Assembly (NCBI GenBank): GCA_907163375.1
Contig: CAJQUW010010460.1
Location: 1 to 64,000, forward strand
Direction of reading: 5' to 3'
Length of the DNA stretch: 64,000 bases
Origin: Prostheceraeus crozeri
Lineage: Eukaryota; Platyhelminthes; Polycladida; Euryleptidae
How positions within the stretch are numbered: the first letter of the stretch is position 1; each line of letters opens with the position of its first letter. The position numbers and the translations under genes are program-made. The notes beneath the pieces are model-generated. The model saw only the letters and a list, made by a program, of their open reading frames with translations, made no database searches and was not told where the DNA came from. Below are positions 23,217 through 35,200 of the stretch, in pieces.

Positions 23217-23536
23217 CATCTCTCTACGAGTTAAATAGATGGCACTAAAAAGGATAGTCAAGAATTATAACAAGAAACAGAATCGTTTAAATTTTTTAGA
23301 GCCTTAGACATTTGTGGCACATGAACTTTGATTATAAGATAATTTTGATGAGGTTACATGTCTATTTATCATGTGACAAGTGATCCGATACACTTGAATC
23401 TTCATAACAAATCTTAACAATAATTTTGATACTACGAGACCTCTACCTAGATAGACCTAGAATCTTGAATGAAAATGAAACTAAAGATGATGCCAGAAAA
23501 GGAAATTGCACTCATATCATTCACCCTTGCAGCATG

Positions 23537-23652
23537 TGGATTAGGTAGGTCAAGTGGGTCAACGATGTGGTGGGTCAGGTGGGTCGTGGGTCACATTTGC
23601 CGTGGGTCAGGTGGGTCATGGGTCAAGTTTCGCTGACCCACTTCCAACTCTG
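23537..23652 (+). repeat. TGGGTCA-rich end of hAT-1 (left-arm copy)
   Basis: Interspersed TGGGTCA, GGGTCGTGGGTC and their complements form a GC-richer block ending in TGACCCACTTCCAACTCTG. This is the subterminal repeat region of hAT-1, copied in the palindrome. Confidence 0.7.
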
Positions 23653-24058
23653 TTCGTGGCTCATGTCTAAATTGTTATCACCCCTGTTACGATTCATACC
23701 AGCTCATTTAGAGAACAGCTTTACATTGATCGGCGAAATTAACAATCATTTGAGCACAAATTCTCAAACAGAATGCCTATGTAGCTTTGATGTTGTGAGT
23801 ATGTATACATCCATACCTCCACAAGAGGCTATTAATAACATAGCTAATATTATGAATACTAACAAAGTCAAACTACCAAATAATATTTCGGTCAATGACT
23901 TGTATGAACTCCTGGATGTGATCTTATCCAATACATATTTTGAATTCGTTGGCAAAAATTTCCGACAAGTATGCGGGTTGCCGATGGGCTCTTCTCTATC
24001 GTCGATTTTAGCAATATCATTTATGAATTCAATTGAACGACAGGCACTGTCGAATTTC
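23653..24058 (+). pseudogene. Inverted duplicate of Penelope-like RT middle part
   Basis: This mirror copy of 27005-27410 lies in the left arm of the large inverted repeat. It encodes the same RT stretch with identical visible protein. It is not adjacent to the rest of the element on its strand, so it is the copied arm. Confidence 0.85.
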
Positions 24059-25367
24059 CACGGTTGCCGTGGGTATGGGGATTCTGTGGGGATCTCCATG
24101 GGTATGGGGATTGAGGCCATCCCCACAGCTCCCATAGGGCTTCTATGGGGTTTCTGTGGGGATTCTGAAGATTTTTGATATTCACTAGAAACAATCGGGA
24201 CTGACATCATATCACTCAATCAACTTCGATGTTGAATTACAAAGTATCACACGGCCTACTAATCTCACCACGTAAAATGCATGAAATATCAATGCTGATC
24301 ATTTTCACATTAGTAACAAACGTTCAATAATTTTGAATGACTTATAATGATAGTTCCAGGGGTGTCAAAGACGTCTGAAGTGGAAGAATTCTGCAAGTTT
24401 CCTTTGCGGCAGAGCCGAATGGAGACTTACAAATATTTGCTCTAATAGTATAAATAGCTGATAAAATTATTTGTGATATAATTAAGCTTGCGTGATCAAT
24501 GCGATTAATCATTATTAACCTAGAATTTAAACTAATTACGATATAGAAGACCTGTTGGGCAGTGGTCGGGCCGGAGATTTTTCCATTTTTTCGCAGCTCT
24601 ACAAAATTTTCGCAGGCCTACTAATACCAGGTCAAATCATAGCATCATATTTCATGACTATGAAGAGCAAAACACCGCTCTTATCAAAGCTTTACCAAGG
24701 CCCAATACCTGTCGGGAGAAACTGATTTTTCAAAATGCCTTGTGTAATTTCCGCAACTAAGTGCTTTCTTGTAACAAGCCAGATTTTTTCGAAAGTAACT
24801 ACATTTCGTCATTGATGACTCACAAAAGATTTTCCGCAAATATCTGATTACATGAACTCGCTACTGCCGCCATCTATTGTTTCTTAGGAGCCATTTTGTT
24901 AATACTAAACTATCTAAATTATAAAACTGGCATTTTGTTACCGAATCCATCTTATCAACTAGTACACACATGTGCATGTAGCAAATACAGCCGAAAGTCA
25001 CTAATCTTACAACTAAACCAGCAAAAACTTTGCAACAAAAGTTCTTATTATTACATGTCATTTAAGACACTATCTGTTCCAGTTGATAACAAGCGCTGAC
25101 AGGAAGGTCACAACAAAATGAAATAAACCAATCAGCAAATGGCAGAAAATATAAGTTCTCATCAAAAGAAAACAAGTAATTATTACGGATCGAAAGAGAA
25201 ATAACGGATGATGTAGAAATTCAGCGGTGCGGAAATCTTAACTTGTAAAGATGCATCAATCCTGTACATAAAAACCTTGAGCATAATGTATGATATCCTC
25301 TTTCCATTGACTCCTGCTGCTCCTCATGCAGCTGTCTTGCTTGGTGTTCCGCTAATATTGCACTGAT

Positions 25368-25695
25368 ACCTCCCATAAATTCTCTCCGTCTCAGAATGCA
25401 TCGAGCTTGAGGGCATAAGTCCACCCCAAATTTCCCGGCACGTGGAAGAACTGAAGCCGATCAGTGGCGACTGCACAAGTATCAAATTTTGACATCCGTT
25501 GAAAAAATTGCAGGAATAATTGGTTGCCGAATTAATCTCATTATCACATTATTTCTGCAACAGACGAAGGCCATAGGCCAAAAACTTGTGTGCCAATTAA
25601 TCTAATTCGAGCAGAACAAAATGTGCCTTCCTGCAATATTATCAACTCCGGTTCTATAGTTCTATGGTACATCATATAATGTTTTCCATCCCCCC
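25368..25695. other. Spacer (loop) of the inverted repeat
   Basis: This is 328 bases of unique sequence between the arms. No gene, RNA or repeat is recognised in it. Confidence 0.7.
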
Positions 25696-27846
25696 ATCAG
25701 TGCAATATTAACGGAACACCAAGCAAGACAGCTGCATGAGGAGCAGCAAGAGTCAATGGAAAGAGGATATCATACATTATGCTCAAGGTTTTTATGTACA
25801 GGATTGATGCATCTTTACAAGTTAAGATTTCCGCACCGCTGAATTTCTACATCATCCGTTATTTCTCTTTCGATCCGTAATAATTACTTGTTTTCTTTTG
25901 ATGAGAACTTATATTTTCTGCCATTTGCTGATTGGTTTATTTCATTTTGTTGTGACCTTCCTGTCAGCGCTTGTTATCAACTGGAACAGATAGTGTCTTA
26001 AATGACATGTAATAATAAGAACTTTTGTTGCAAAGTTTTTGCTGGTTTAGTTGTAAGATTAGTGACTTTCGGCTGTATTTGCTACATGCACATGTGTGTA
26101 CTAGTTGATAAGATGGATTCGGTAACAAAATGCCAGTTTTATAATTTAGATAGTTTAGTATTAACAAAATGGCTCCTAAGAAACAATAGATGGCGGCAGT
26201 AGCGAGTTCATGTAATCAGATATTTGCGGAAAATCTTTTGTGAGTCATCAATGACGAAATGTAGTTACTTTCGAAAAAATCTGGCTTGTTACAAGAAAGC
26301 ACTTAGTTGCGGAAATTACACAAGGCATTTTGAAAAATCAGTTTCTCCCGACAGGTATTGGGCCTTGGTAAAGCTTTGATAAGAGCGGTGTTTTGCTCTT
26401 CATAGTCATGAAATATGATGCTATGATTTGACCTGGTATTAGTAGGCCTGCGAAAATTTTGTAGAGCTGCGAAAAAATGGAAAAATCTCCGGCCCGACCA
26501 CTGCCCAACAGGTCTTCTATATCGTAATTAGTTTAAATTCTAGGTTAATAATGATTAATCGCATTGATCACGCAAGCTTAATTATATCACAAATAATTTT
26601 ATCAGCTATTTATACTATTAGAGCAAATATTTGTAAGTCTCCATTCGGCTCTGCCGCAAAGGAAACTTGCAGAATTCTTCCACTTCAGACGTCTTTGACA
26701 CCCCTGGAACTATCATTATAAGTCATTCAAAATTATTGAACGTTTGTTACTAATGTGAAAATGATCAGCATTGATATTTCATGCATTTTACGTGGTGAGA
26801 TTAGTAGGCCGTGTGATACTTTGTAATTCAACATCGAAGTTGATTGTGTGATATGATGTCAGTCCCGATTGTTTCTAGTGAATGTCAAAAATCTTCAGAA
26901 TCCCCACAGAAACCCCATAGAAGCCCTATGGGAGCTGTGGGGATGGCCTCAATCCCCATACCCATGGAGATCCCCACAGAATCCCCATACCCACGGCAAC
27001 CGTGGAAATTCGACAGTGCCTGTCGTTCAATTGAATTCATAAATGATATTGCTAAAATCGACGATAGAGAAGAGCCCATCGGCAACCCGCATACTTGTCG
27101 GAAATTTTTGCCAACGAATTCAAAATATGTATTGGATAAGATCACATCCAGGAGTTCATACAAGTCATTGACCGAAATATTATTTGGTAGTTTGACTTTG
27201 TTAGTATTCATAATATTAGCTATGTTATTAATAGCCTCTTGTGGAGGTATGGATGTATACATACTCACAACATCAAAGCTACATAGGCATTCTGTTTGAG
27301 AATTTGTGCTCAAATGATTGTTAATTTCGCCGATCAATGTAAAGCTGTTCTCTAAATGAGCTGGTATGAATCGTAACAGGGGTGATAACAATTTAGACAT
27401 GAGCCACGAACAGAGTTGGAAGTGGGTCAGCGAAACTTGACCCATGACCCACCTGACCCACGGCAAATGTGACCCACGACCCACCTGACCCACCACATCG
27501 TTGACCCACTTGACCTACCTAATCCACATGCTGCAAGGGTGAATGATATGAGTGCAATTTCCTTTTCTGGCATCATCTTTAGTTTCATTTTCATTCAAGA
27601 TTCTAGGTCTATCTAGGTAGAGGTCTCGTAGTATCAAAATTATTGTTAAGATTTGTTATGAAGATTCAAGTGTATCGGATCACTTGTCACATGATAAATA
27701 GACATGTAACCTCATCAAAATTATCTTATAATCAAAGTTCATGTGCCACAAATGTCTAAGGCTCTAAAAAATTTAAACGATTCTGTTTCTTGTTATAATT
27801 CTTGACTATCCTTTTTAGTGCCATCTATTTAACTCGTAGAGAGATG
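25696..27846. repeat. Right arm of 2.15-kb inverted repeat
   Basis: This is the arm that is continuous with the rest of the Penelope-like element and of hAT-1, hence probably the original. Its outer edge at 27846 is immediately followed by the 5'-truncated non-LTR element B. Confidence 0.92.
27005..27410 (-). pseudogene. Penelope-like RT, middle part
   Basis: The Penelope RT core is recognised from FDVVSMYTSIPPQEAI, YFEFVGKNFRQVCGLPMGSS and FMNSIERQALSNF, bounded on each side by hAT target duplications (27403-27410 and 27005-27012). It lies in the right arm of the inverted duplication; the same segment is repeated at 23653-24058. Confidence 0.85.
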
Positions 27847-29795
27847 ATTAGTTAAGTTGAGGGCCTTACAGACTAGAACTGTTTCAATCCTGTCTCTTCG
27901 CTCTATACGACTCGTGCTTCCCTCCCCGTATTATCCGCCTCCGCGAAACAGATCCCCCTGGATGAGAGCATCGCTGAAGGTTCTCATTGACGACCGAGAC
28001 AGAACTTTCAAGAAGGGAAAGACTTTAAAGTACGAACGTCTTCGCGAGGAGGTGATCCAGCACTGCAAAGCTCTTAAGACAAATTATATCAAGCATGCAG
28101 TATCCTCAAAAGACTCCAGAGCCATTTGGAAGGCCATCAAATCTGTCAGTAGATGTGAGGACCCAAAAACAACCAGGGCTAAACAAAGTCCCTTCACAGC
28201 GCAACAACTGGCTGATTACTTTGCATCGGTATATTCTCCGCTCTCCCCACCACACACTACCAACGACAGCGTCCCTTCAGCAATTTCCAGCAGCTCTCTT
28301 GATCCCAAATCCGAAGCAGTGACTCGACAACTAACGATTTCCATCAGTGAGGTTTCCTCGACACTTTTGAAAATCAAAAAGAAGTGTCCCGGTCCGAATG
28401 GCATCCCGTTTTGGGTCTACCGAGAATTCCCTGACACTTTATCCCCTGCAGTGTCTCTGATATTCAACTGGAGTATCCAGTCCGGCATCGTACCTACCTG
28501 CTTCAAATGTGCTAATGTTGTGCCCATTCCCAAGCATCCCAATCCTACGGCTGCCGAACATTATCACCCAATCTCTAATCTTCCCATCTTGTCGAAGTGC
28601 CTTGAAACCATCATCTCGCAGAAGTGGATTCTCCCAGCCATACGTGTCAAGTTGAGCCCAAGACAATTTGCCTACATCCCCGAGCGAGGCACGACATCCG
28701 CTTTGACGCTATTTTATGATCGAATCTTGCGATTCCTGGACAAACAATCTGGGGCTGTGCGGGTGTTATCAGTTGACTTTTCGAAGGCGTTCGATATGTT
28801 GCCTCATCGTGTGATCATAGACGCCTGCTCGAAATTCGTCTTGTCTGACCCAGTCATCAACTGGATAAGCAACTTCCACTGCAACAGAAAACAGTTTGTC
28901 CGAGTCTCCGGCAGCCTTTCCAACCCCTACCCTGCTCCATCCGGCGTCCCACAAGGAAGTGTTATCGGTCCGCTGGCGTTCTGCATAGCGATTGACAGTT
29001 TCTCCGTCGTCGAGAGTAACTCATCTGCAATCATGTACGCCGATGATCTGACCATCCTGCATTTTCTGAGATGCTCTGGCGACGACCATCTCCAGATCGA
29101 GTATGACAACATCGTCTCTTGGTCTGCTGCCAACGGTCTTCCTCTGAACAACAAAAAATGCACCGTCATGAACTTTGTGACAAAGTCCAATCTATCCATC
29201 AGTCCCATATCTCTCCCCAATGGCGATCATTTAATGTCAGTGTCAACCCAGAAAATGCTAGGCGCGCACGTGTCCACCGACATGAAGTGGAACGCGCATG
29301 TTAAGAAAATCGTCGCCCAGGCCTCCCAAAGACTTTTTATTCTGTGGAACCTTAATAGTGCCTCCTGTAGTGATTCTGTTCTCCGCCAAGCCTATTTCGC
29401 CTTCATTCGTTCCATACTTCTGTACTGCGGTCCTGTTTTTGTCAATCTCCCTAGCTACCTTCTACGCAAAATTACTGCAGTTGAAAAGCGAGCCTCCCGC
29501 ATAATAGGTACTGACATTACTCCCACGTACAACACCCTCCTTGAAAGAAGTTGTTGCTCCCTAATCAAGGTGATAGCACATGACTCTTCCTATTGCTCCT
29601 CACTTCGCCAAAACTATCAGACTCCAATCTTCCTTCACACAGTTTTGTTCACCCAGATTACTGCTTATGTATTTTGCTCTTGTATGCTTACGTATTTTGT
29701 CTCTTTCACTGTTATACATGTCTACTGAATCATTGTTGTGGACTAATAAAGATAATAATAATAATAATTATTATTATTATTTCAAATTTGACATT
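27847..29795 (+). mobile_element. Non-LTR retrotransposon B, 5'-truncated
   Basis: It begins abruptly at the edge of the palindrome arm and lacks the endonuclease domain. It ends with AATAAAG and an (ATA/ATT)n tail at about 29745-29781, the same type of 3' end as non-LTR A. It lies inside hAT-1. Confidence 0.78.
27857..29728 (+). CDS. Non-LTR reverse transcriptase (element B, truncated)
   Basis: The open frame of about 620 residues lacks the N-terminal endonuclease. RT motifs in order: KKKCPGPNGIPFWVY (near residue 175), ANVVPIPKHPNP, PERGTTSALTLFYD, SVDFSKAFDMLPH, SGVPQGSVIGPLAF, and IMYADDLTIL with the catalytic Asp pair. The thumb region KMLGAHVSTDMKWNAHV and the C-terminal KRASRIIG block follow. 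The start codon is not natural, since the element is truncated. Without endonuclease it cannot initiate target-primed insertion by itself. Confidence 0.8.
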   Translation: MRALQTRTVSILSLRSIRLVLPSPYYPPPRNRSPWMRASLKVLIDDRDRTFKKGKTLKYERLREEVIQHCKALKTNYIKHAVSSKDSRAIWKAIKSVSRCEDPKTTRAKQSPFTAQQLADYFASVYSPLSPPHTTNDSVPSAISSSSLDPKSEAVTRQLTISISEVSSTLLKIKKKCPGPNGIPFWVYREFPDTLSPAVSLIFNWSIQSGIVPTCFKCANVVPIPKHPNPTAAEHYHPISNLPILSKCLETIISQKWILPAIRVKLSPRQFAYIPERGTTSALTLFYDRILRFLDKQSGAVRVLSVDFSKAFDMLPHRVIIDACSKFVLSDPVINWISNFHCNRKQFVRVSGSLSNPYPAPSGVPQGSVIGPLAFCIAIDSFSVVESNSSAIMYADDLTILHFLRCSGDDHLQIEYDNIVSWSAANGLPLNNKKCTVMNFVTKSNLSISPISLPNGDHLMSVSTQKMLGAHVSTDMKWNAHVKKIVAQASQRLFILWNLNSASCSDSVLRQAYFAFIRSILLYCGPVFVNLPSYLLRKITAVEKRASRIIGTDITPTYNTLLERSCCSLIKVIAHDSSYCSSLRQNYQTPIFLHTVLFTQITAYVFCSCMLTYFVSFTVIHVY

Positions 29796-30956
29796 TCTTA
29801 ATCAAATGAAGTTAAAAACAAGATTACAGTAGGTAGATCATTTATTCATGCATTTATTATGTTAGATACTATATGTGTGAAAATTATCCCACAAAAATCC
29901 TCAAACTAATATTTTGCTGCTTCTCATGGCAATCGATTCAAATTTCATTAACTTCCCTAATTATCAAATGGAAAGTTGTATATTTGATGTAAGAATGACA
30001 TTCATTGAATAGCAAATGGAGTAAGCATGCGCAACGCGTAAATAGAAAATTGCACGAGGACAAGATTATAATTCAAGCTTGCATATAGATGAACTGATAT
30101 ATTTGAGTGGCGCTACATGTACGAGTACGTTGTGATAACAATCACTAGTGACATCATGTAAATATTCCTATTTTTATTGATACCAAATCAAATATCAAAA
30201 CGAAACTTTTTATTGATGCGAAGTGTCAAAAAATATCTCCTCACAGAGCTCTGCCGTAATAAGTCTGTGTGAAAGAAATAAGTCTACATCAATGACCGCC
30301 GTATGAATTATCGTATTTCAGATTATCATGTATCGAATGAGCAATGAGATGCATGGAACATGCATAATGCGAAAGTAGATTGAGCGGCTAAATACTTTAG
30401 ATGTGAAGCATGTATATTATCAAGATACTTTGATTACATATTTCGAAAATATTTAGGCTCTGATCAATCTTAACCAGAGATTTACCATTCTAATCTTGTA
30501 CCAGAGGATATTTTCTACGAATTTCTATGATATTTTCAAAATCGAACGAGAAAAACAAAACGAAGGTCACTTGGTATTGCAAGAAAATTTTCAAGATGAA
30601 TAAAACCTCTGAATACCTGACTTCTTCTGTGCTTGTATCTCTGAAATCAAGGTCACACATCATTGGGTATCGTCAGACATAGCGCCAGAGAATCGAACAT
30701 ACAATTGTACTCAAACAACTTCTCTCCACCAACCAACATCTCTCAGTAGACAGCAGCAATTGTTTTCGAGCCTTTAATTTGTGTGAATTCCGCCCCCTTG
30801 CGAAATTGTATGAGGCGTGTGAAAGTCAATGGTGTTGCATATTTCGAGTGTGTGCATCCATCACCCCTTTCAGTGACACTGACTCAATCATTTTTCATGA
30901 ATGATAAGAATAAATGAAGTTTACTGTATTTCACAATGTCAAATCTATCATGGGTC
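29796..30956. other. hAT-1 interior, no gene recognised
   Basis: AT-rich sequence with no supported coding, RNA or repeat feature. Confidence 0.5.
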
Positions 30957-31088
30957 AAACTGGTTGGAAGTGGGTCAACGAAGTCTGACCCACCTGACCC
31001 AACAACTTTTCGGAAAAACAAGGCCCACGACCCATGTGACCCACGAGATTTTGTGACCCACCTGACCCATGACCCACTTCCAACTCTG

Positions 31089-31830
31089 GCCACGAAAGTT
31101 TCGTCGGAGCGCCATTGCAGTTTGAGACTATCGATGTTATCTTTAGCTCACTTGCTTGTTTGTGCGTTTTTATCAGATGATAAAAGTGCGGAAGCTCGGA
31201 GTTATTTGTGATAAAACTGCGACTTAAATAATTTGGAATATTATGACGTCGAGCAATTTCATTCCATTTTCCATTTATGCGTTTTTCTATGGTTTGAGGA
31301 GATATGTGATTGATCTGCTGGTAAGTATCGCTGTCTACTAAATGCTTCATTCCTGCGGTTTGGTATGATTCGTTATTTGTTATACATAATTCACCACCTT
31401 TATCACTAGGTAGAAATACCAAATCTCTTTCACGCAATGATGTCAATACTTGCTGCTCTACAGACATGAGATTTCCGAATTTTCGTGTAGTGCAGATGCT
31501 GTTCAACACATTTTTCAGCTTAGTAGAGGTGGCTTTATCAAAAGTTAAAGCATTTTCTTTGACGTGACCAATAGTTCGTAGGATATATTTACCGGACGTG
31601 CTTTCATTAAACTCACTCTTTGGGCATATGCAGTATGGGCATGGATGGGAACTACCATGGGCTTGTATGCTACACATGATATTTTCTAATTTCATATCCA
31701 CTGTATTCATATATTTTTCATCAATATTAAAGATAGCAGCAAGATTTAGGACAGCTTTGACATTTTCATAATTTTCCTTTAGATCAGGAACGAGAGCCAG
31801 AATAAAAATTTTCTTTACACAAGAGTTCAA
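31089..31830 (-). pseudogene. Penelope-like RT, N-terminal part with CPYC extension
   Basis: The C-terminal half has Penelope-family RT landmarks: RDLVFLPSDKGGELCI, LPHFYHLIKTHK, then KITSIVSNCNGAPTKLSW at the hAT insertion. The N-terminal half, in the same unbroken frame, has DMKLENIMCSIQAHGSSHPCPYCICPK, a Cys-rich block not part of the RT core. The frame runs from 31830 into the hAT-1 end at 31089. Beyond 31089 the apparent ORF extension (to 30955) is transposon sequence. Confidence 0.72.
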
Positions 31831-31938
31831 ATATTTTCCAGATTATTTTATTTCGCCAGGTTGAAAGACTGATAAGCACACATTGAAATATCTACTTCAT
31901 AATCTATTCCTACTTTTAAAAGAAGATCATCAATGTTA

Positions 31939-32247
31939 TCAAAATTCCGTATCAAAATACTCAATAATTTGGGGGATGTCGCAGCAATAAATAACTGGCT
32001 TTGTATCATGAGAACCACTACATATTATCGTTGATATTTCAAATAAATCATCGAAGCATTTATCTCGGTTTTTCAAATTCGCTTTAACAAAAGACTCAAC
32101 TGCCTTTTTCCCTATAGTTCGCCGAATAAATGGGACAACTTTGTTTATCATATGTCTATTAGAAGCATCCATTTGTAACTGAAGATTCGAATTATCATTG
32201 GTCGAAAATGAAGGACTTGTTGATGGCGTTCTTTTGAAATTGATCAC
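31939..32247 (-). pseudogene. Penelope-like element, upstream ORF segment
   Basis: A 102-residue minus-strand frame (starts MINFKRTPS) lies just upstream of the RT N-terminal block. It shows no domain I can name. It is assigned by position and strand. Confidence 0.4.
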
Positions 32248-32259
32248 TTATCTCTCACA

Positions 32260-35200
32260 ACTTCAGTTGACGTCGTAGCGAGAGGTTGTCCATCTTCCCG
32301 CTCGTTTGACAACTGCATCAGTTCCGTATAACCTGATTATCTGACGAAATACTGTGATTTCATGCGAACTTTTTACATCCACCGACTCGTCGGTACCTGC
32401 TCGTTCGACTGATATATTTTTTACATCAATTAATCTCGATTACAACTACTTTTAAACTGCTCAACTCATCTCAACTGGTCAATTCTCTTTGTCATGACTT
32501 TTCTCCCAAATCATCGTGACTCATGTTTCCTGCCTCCCTGTCATCACCTACCTCCATGCACAGGTCCACGCTGTTCATCTCATCCGTGATCGGCCGCTGC
32601 TACATCATCGTGTACACTTCTTTCCCGTCGTTCTCTCCTCTCAGTTTTCATGCGCCACACTTATTCGCGATCGGCCCTCCTCTCGGTGAATCAGCAACAG
32701 CAATTTCCCATTACTAGATCTCTACGTCGAAAGCTATGGTTTAACAAAATTTTACGCCCGGACACCTTGCGTCATCCCTATATTCCTTTCCAATCCGAAG
32801 AATATACGCGGGAGCCTCCCAAGTTGCGCAAGCCAAAGTCCTTTCCTACCAAGCCGCCCTCTATTCTTTTGTTCAATGCCCGGTCACTGTTCAACAAGGT
32901 AGAAGATCTTAACCTTCGTATAAATAAACATAAACCTGACATCATTTGTGTCACTGAAACTTGGTTTGATGAAAATATTGACGATCTGGCGATATCTATT
33001 CCTGGCTACTCCATTATTCGCTTAGATCGTGATTGTCATGGCGGCGGTGTAGCAATTTACTTTAAATCTGAACTTGACATACATGTGCATTTAGAGTCGA
33101 ACTGTCCTATTCCTAATTCCCGATCTAATGTACTGTCATGCCGTTTTGATTCTTTTAATGTAACACTCATTCTTTTATATCACCCATACTGGAATAATTT
33201 AGGCGCCCATGAGTGTGTATTAGATTTTATACAAAATTTAATCGATGACAGTGTTTCCCAGAACTTTATTGTAACTGGTGACATTAATGATTTAAGGACT
33301 CATTTGTCTAATTTTTGTGCTTATAACTCCCTCAAACAATTGGTTCTACAACCAACTCGAGGGACAAATATTCTTGACGTGATTGCCGTATCTGACTCCC
33401 TGTCTTATGCTGATTGTGAATACCTCAGTCCGCTTGGTCGTTCTGATCATTTAGGTATTTTTGCTAGACCTCTCTCTCCCAAGCCCATTGTTACCACCAA
33501 GGTCAAAACCCGTTCATTTACTCCATCTTCATTTGCAAATTGCCGCAATGTTTTGGCCTCTGTTGACTGGAACATTATTTTTTGTTCTCGCCCAACCGAT
33601 TCTGTCAATGATGTCAACCAAATTGTATCTGAATTTCAATTTCTATGTCAGTTTTTTTACGATATCTTTTTTCCTGAGAGAATTGTTCGCATGAGAAATA
33701 CTGACCCACTTTGGATGACCCCTACCCTGAAGGCTCTATCTGACGATCGCGATAAAGCCCTTTCCCGTGGTAATATGGTTAAGTACTTGCACTTGAGGGA
33801 GAAGTTTCTTGATGAGTCTTACAAAGCTAAGCGACGTTACTTATGCAATCTTACTGCTGGATCGTCCAATTCGGATAGCTGGAAACTCATCAACTCACAA
33901 ATTCGGAGGAAACAAAGTAGAAAACTCGATGAAAAATTAGCTCTTGAAATCAATGACACTTTCAAGTCCAATTTTCTTGCTTCTGATATTTCCCTTTTCG
34001 ATAATGACAATCTTCTGTGTGAGGATCATTCTTTCCCGATAGTTGAGGAATCACAAGTCACTACCATGGTGAAGAACACCAAGTCTAACTCTACTGGACC
34101 AGATGGTGTTTCTGGCATCTTCTTTCGCTCCTTCATTGATATACTTGCTTCCCCTATCACAAGGATTTTTAATCTATGCCTTCAAGCCAACATCTTTCCC
34201 GATATCTGGAAGAAAGCGAATGTTCTCCCGCTCCCTAAGAAGGATTCATGTGCTCATCGTCCCATTTCCATTTTGTCCTTCTTGAGCAAGTGTCTTGAGA
34301 AATTGATTCGAGATCTTATTCTTCTACCTTCCCTACAAGGCAAATTCGATCGCCGACAGTTCGGTTTCATCCCAGGTGATAATGGTGGTTGCACTAATGC
34401 CCTTCTGACCATTCGTCTCACTTCCCTTCAACACATCGCTAGCAGCCCCTCAAACTTTTGTCGACTCCTTGCCATTGATTTCAATAAGGCTTTCGATTCA
34501 CTCAGTCACCTCACCTTGCTCCAAAGTCTTGGAACCCTTTTCCCTTCCAATCCCCTTGTAGTGAATCTCATACAAAGCTTTTTGTCAAATCGTTTTCAAC
34601 GTGTTTACGTTAATGGCATTTCCACACCTTGGAGAGAGGTGACCAGTGGGGTGCCTCAGGGCTCTGTGTTAGGACCTCTACTTTTTGTTGTCATGATTAA
34701 TGATGTCCCACAGTTCGCTAACACGAAGGTTATTTCGTATGCTGACGATATAACCCTCATTCACTTATCGAATGGTAACACCAGTAATGATCTTTTTCAA
34801 GAGGACGTTGACACCTTTTGTAATTGGGTAGCCCAAAAGAAAATGACAATAAATGTGAATAAAACCAAATGTATGACTCTTTCTAAGCGTTTTGATCCCA
34901 CCAGATGTACTAATATTGTTATCAATGATGAAGTCATAGAGGAAGTTGTAAATTTGAAAATCCTCGGTGTTTTCTTTAGTGCTAATTTGACATGGGACTC
35001 TCATGTCTCGTTTTTATACAAAAAATGCTGTAGTATTATGTCCATTGTAAAGCGTCTGAAGATCAGTTGTAATGAAGATCATGTTGTGTGGCAGGCATAC
35101 ATGGGTCTTGTTTTTTCTCGTTTATCATTTTGTTGGCCCATTGTATGTGATATGAAAATGAAACACTTTTGCAAATTTGAACGTCTGGATCGTTTGGCCA

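Larger units (their letters stand above)
23217..25367. repeat. Left arm of 2.15-kb inverted repeat
   Basis: It pairs with 25696-27846 without net length difference: each left position x matches 51063 minus x at both ends and in the middle. The arms are near-identical, with a few single-base differences (for example near 24178 and 24219). The arm carries copies of hAT-2 end, Penelope RT middle and hAT-1 end. Confidence 0.92.
20530..27004. mobile_element. hAT-type insertion 2 (8-bp TSD CGAATTTC)
   Basis: The left end starts CAGGGTTGCCGTGGG and the right end is its complement with one mismatch (CACGGTTGCCGTGGG). The flanks are the 8-bp direct repeat GAAATTCG (20522-20529 and 27005-27012). Removing the insert and one repeat restores the Penelope RT frame. 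An 8-bp duplication and CAG termini fit hAT. No transposase is recognisable. The element includes the left arm and spacer of the palindrome and most of the right arm, so it has been enlarged by inverted duplication. Confidence 0.8.
27411..31088. mobile_element. hAT-type insertion 1 (8-bp TSD TTCGTGGC)
   Basis: Both ends carry CAGAGTTGGAAGTGGGTCA (left end forward, right end inverted). The flanks are the 8-bp direct repeat GCCACGAA at 27403-27410 and 31089-31096. The Penelope RT frame is continuous when the insert and one repeat are removed. Both ends have TGGGTCA-type subterminal repeats (27411-27526 and 30957-31088). It contains non-LTR element B. The remaining 1.7 kb shows no transposase, so it is a non-autonomous or decayed copy. 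Confidence 0.82.

Noticed and set aside
24560..26503. Separate hAT element bounded by CAGTGGTCGGGCC ends
   Set aside because: The two ends are mirror copies made by the palindrome, and the flanks are inverted rather than direct repeats.
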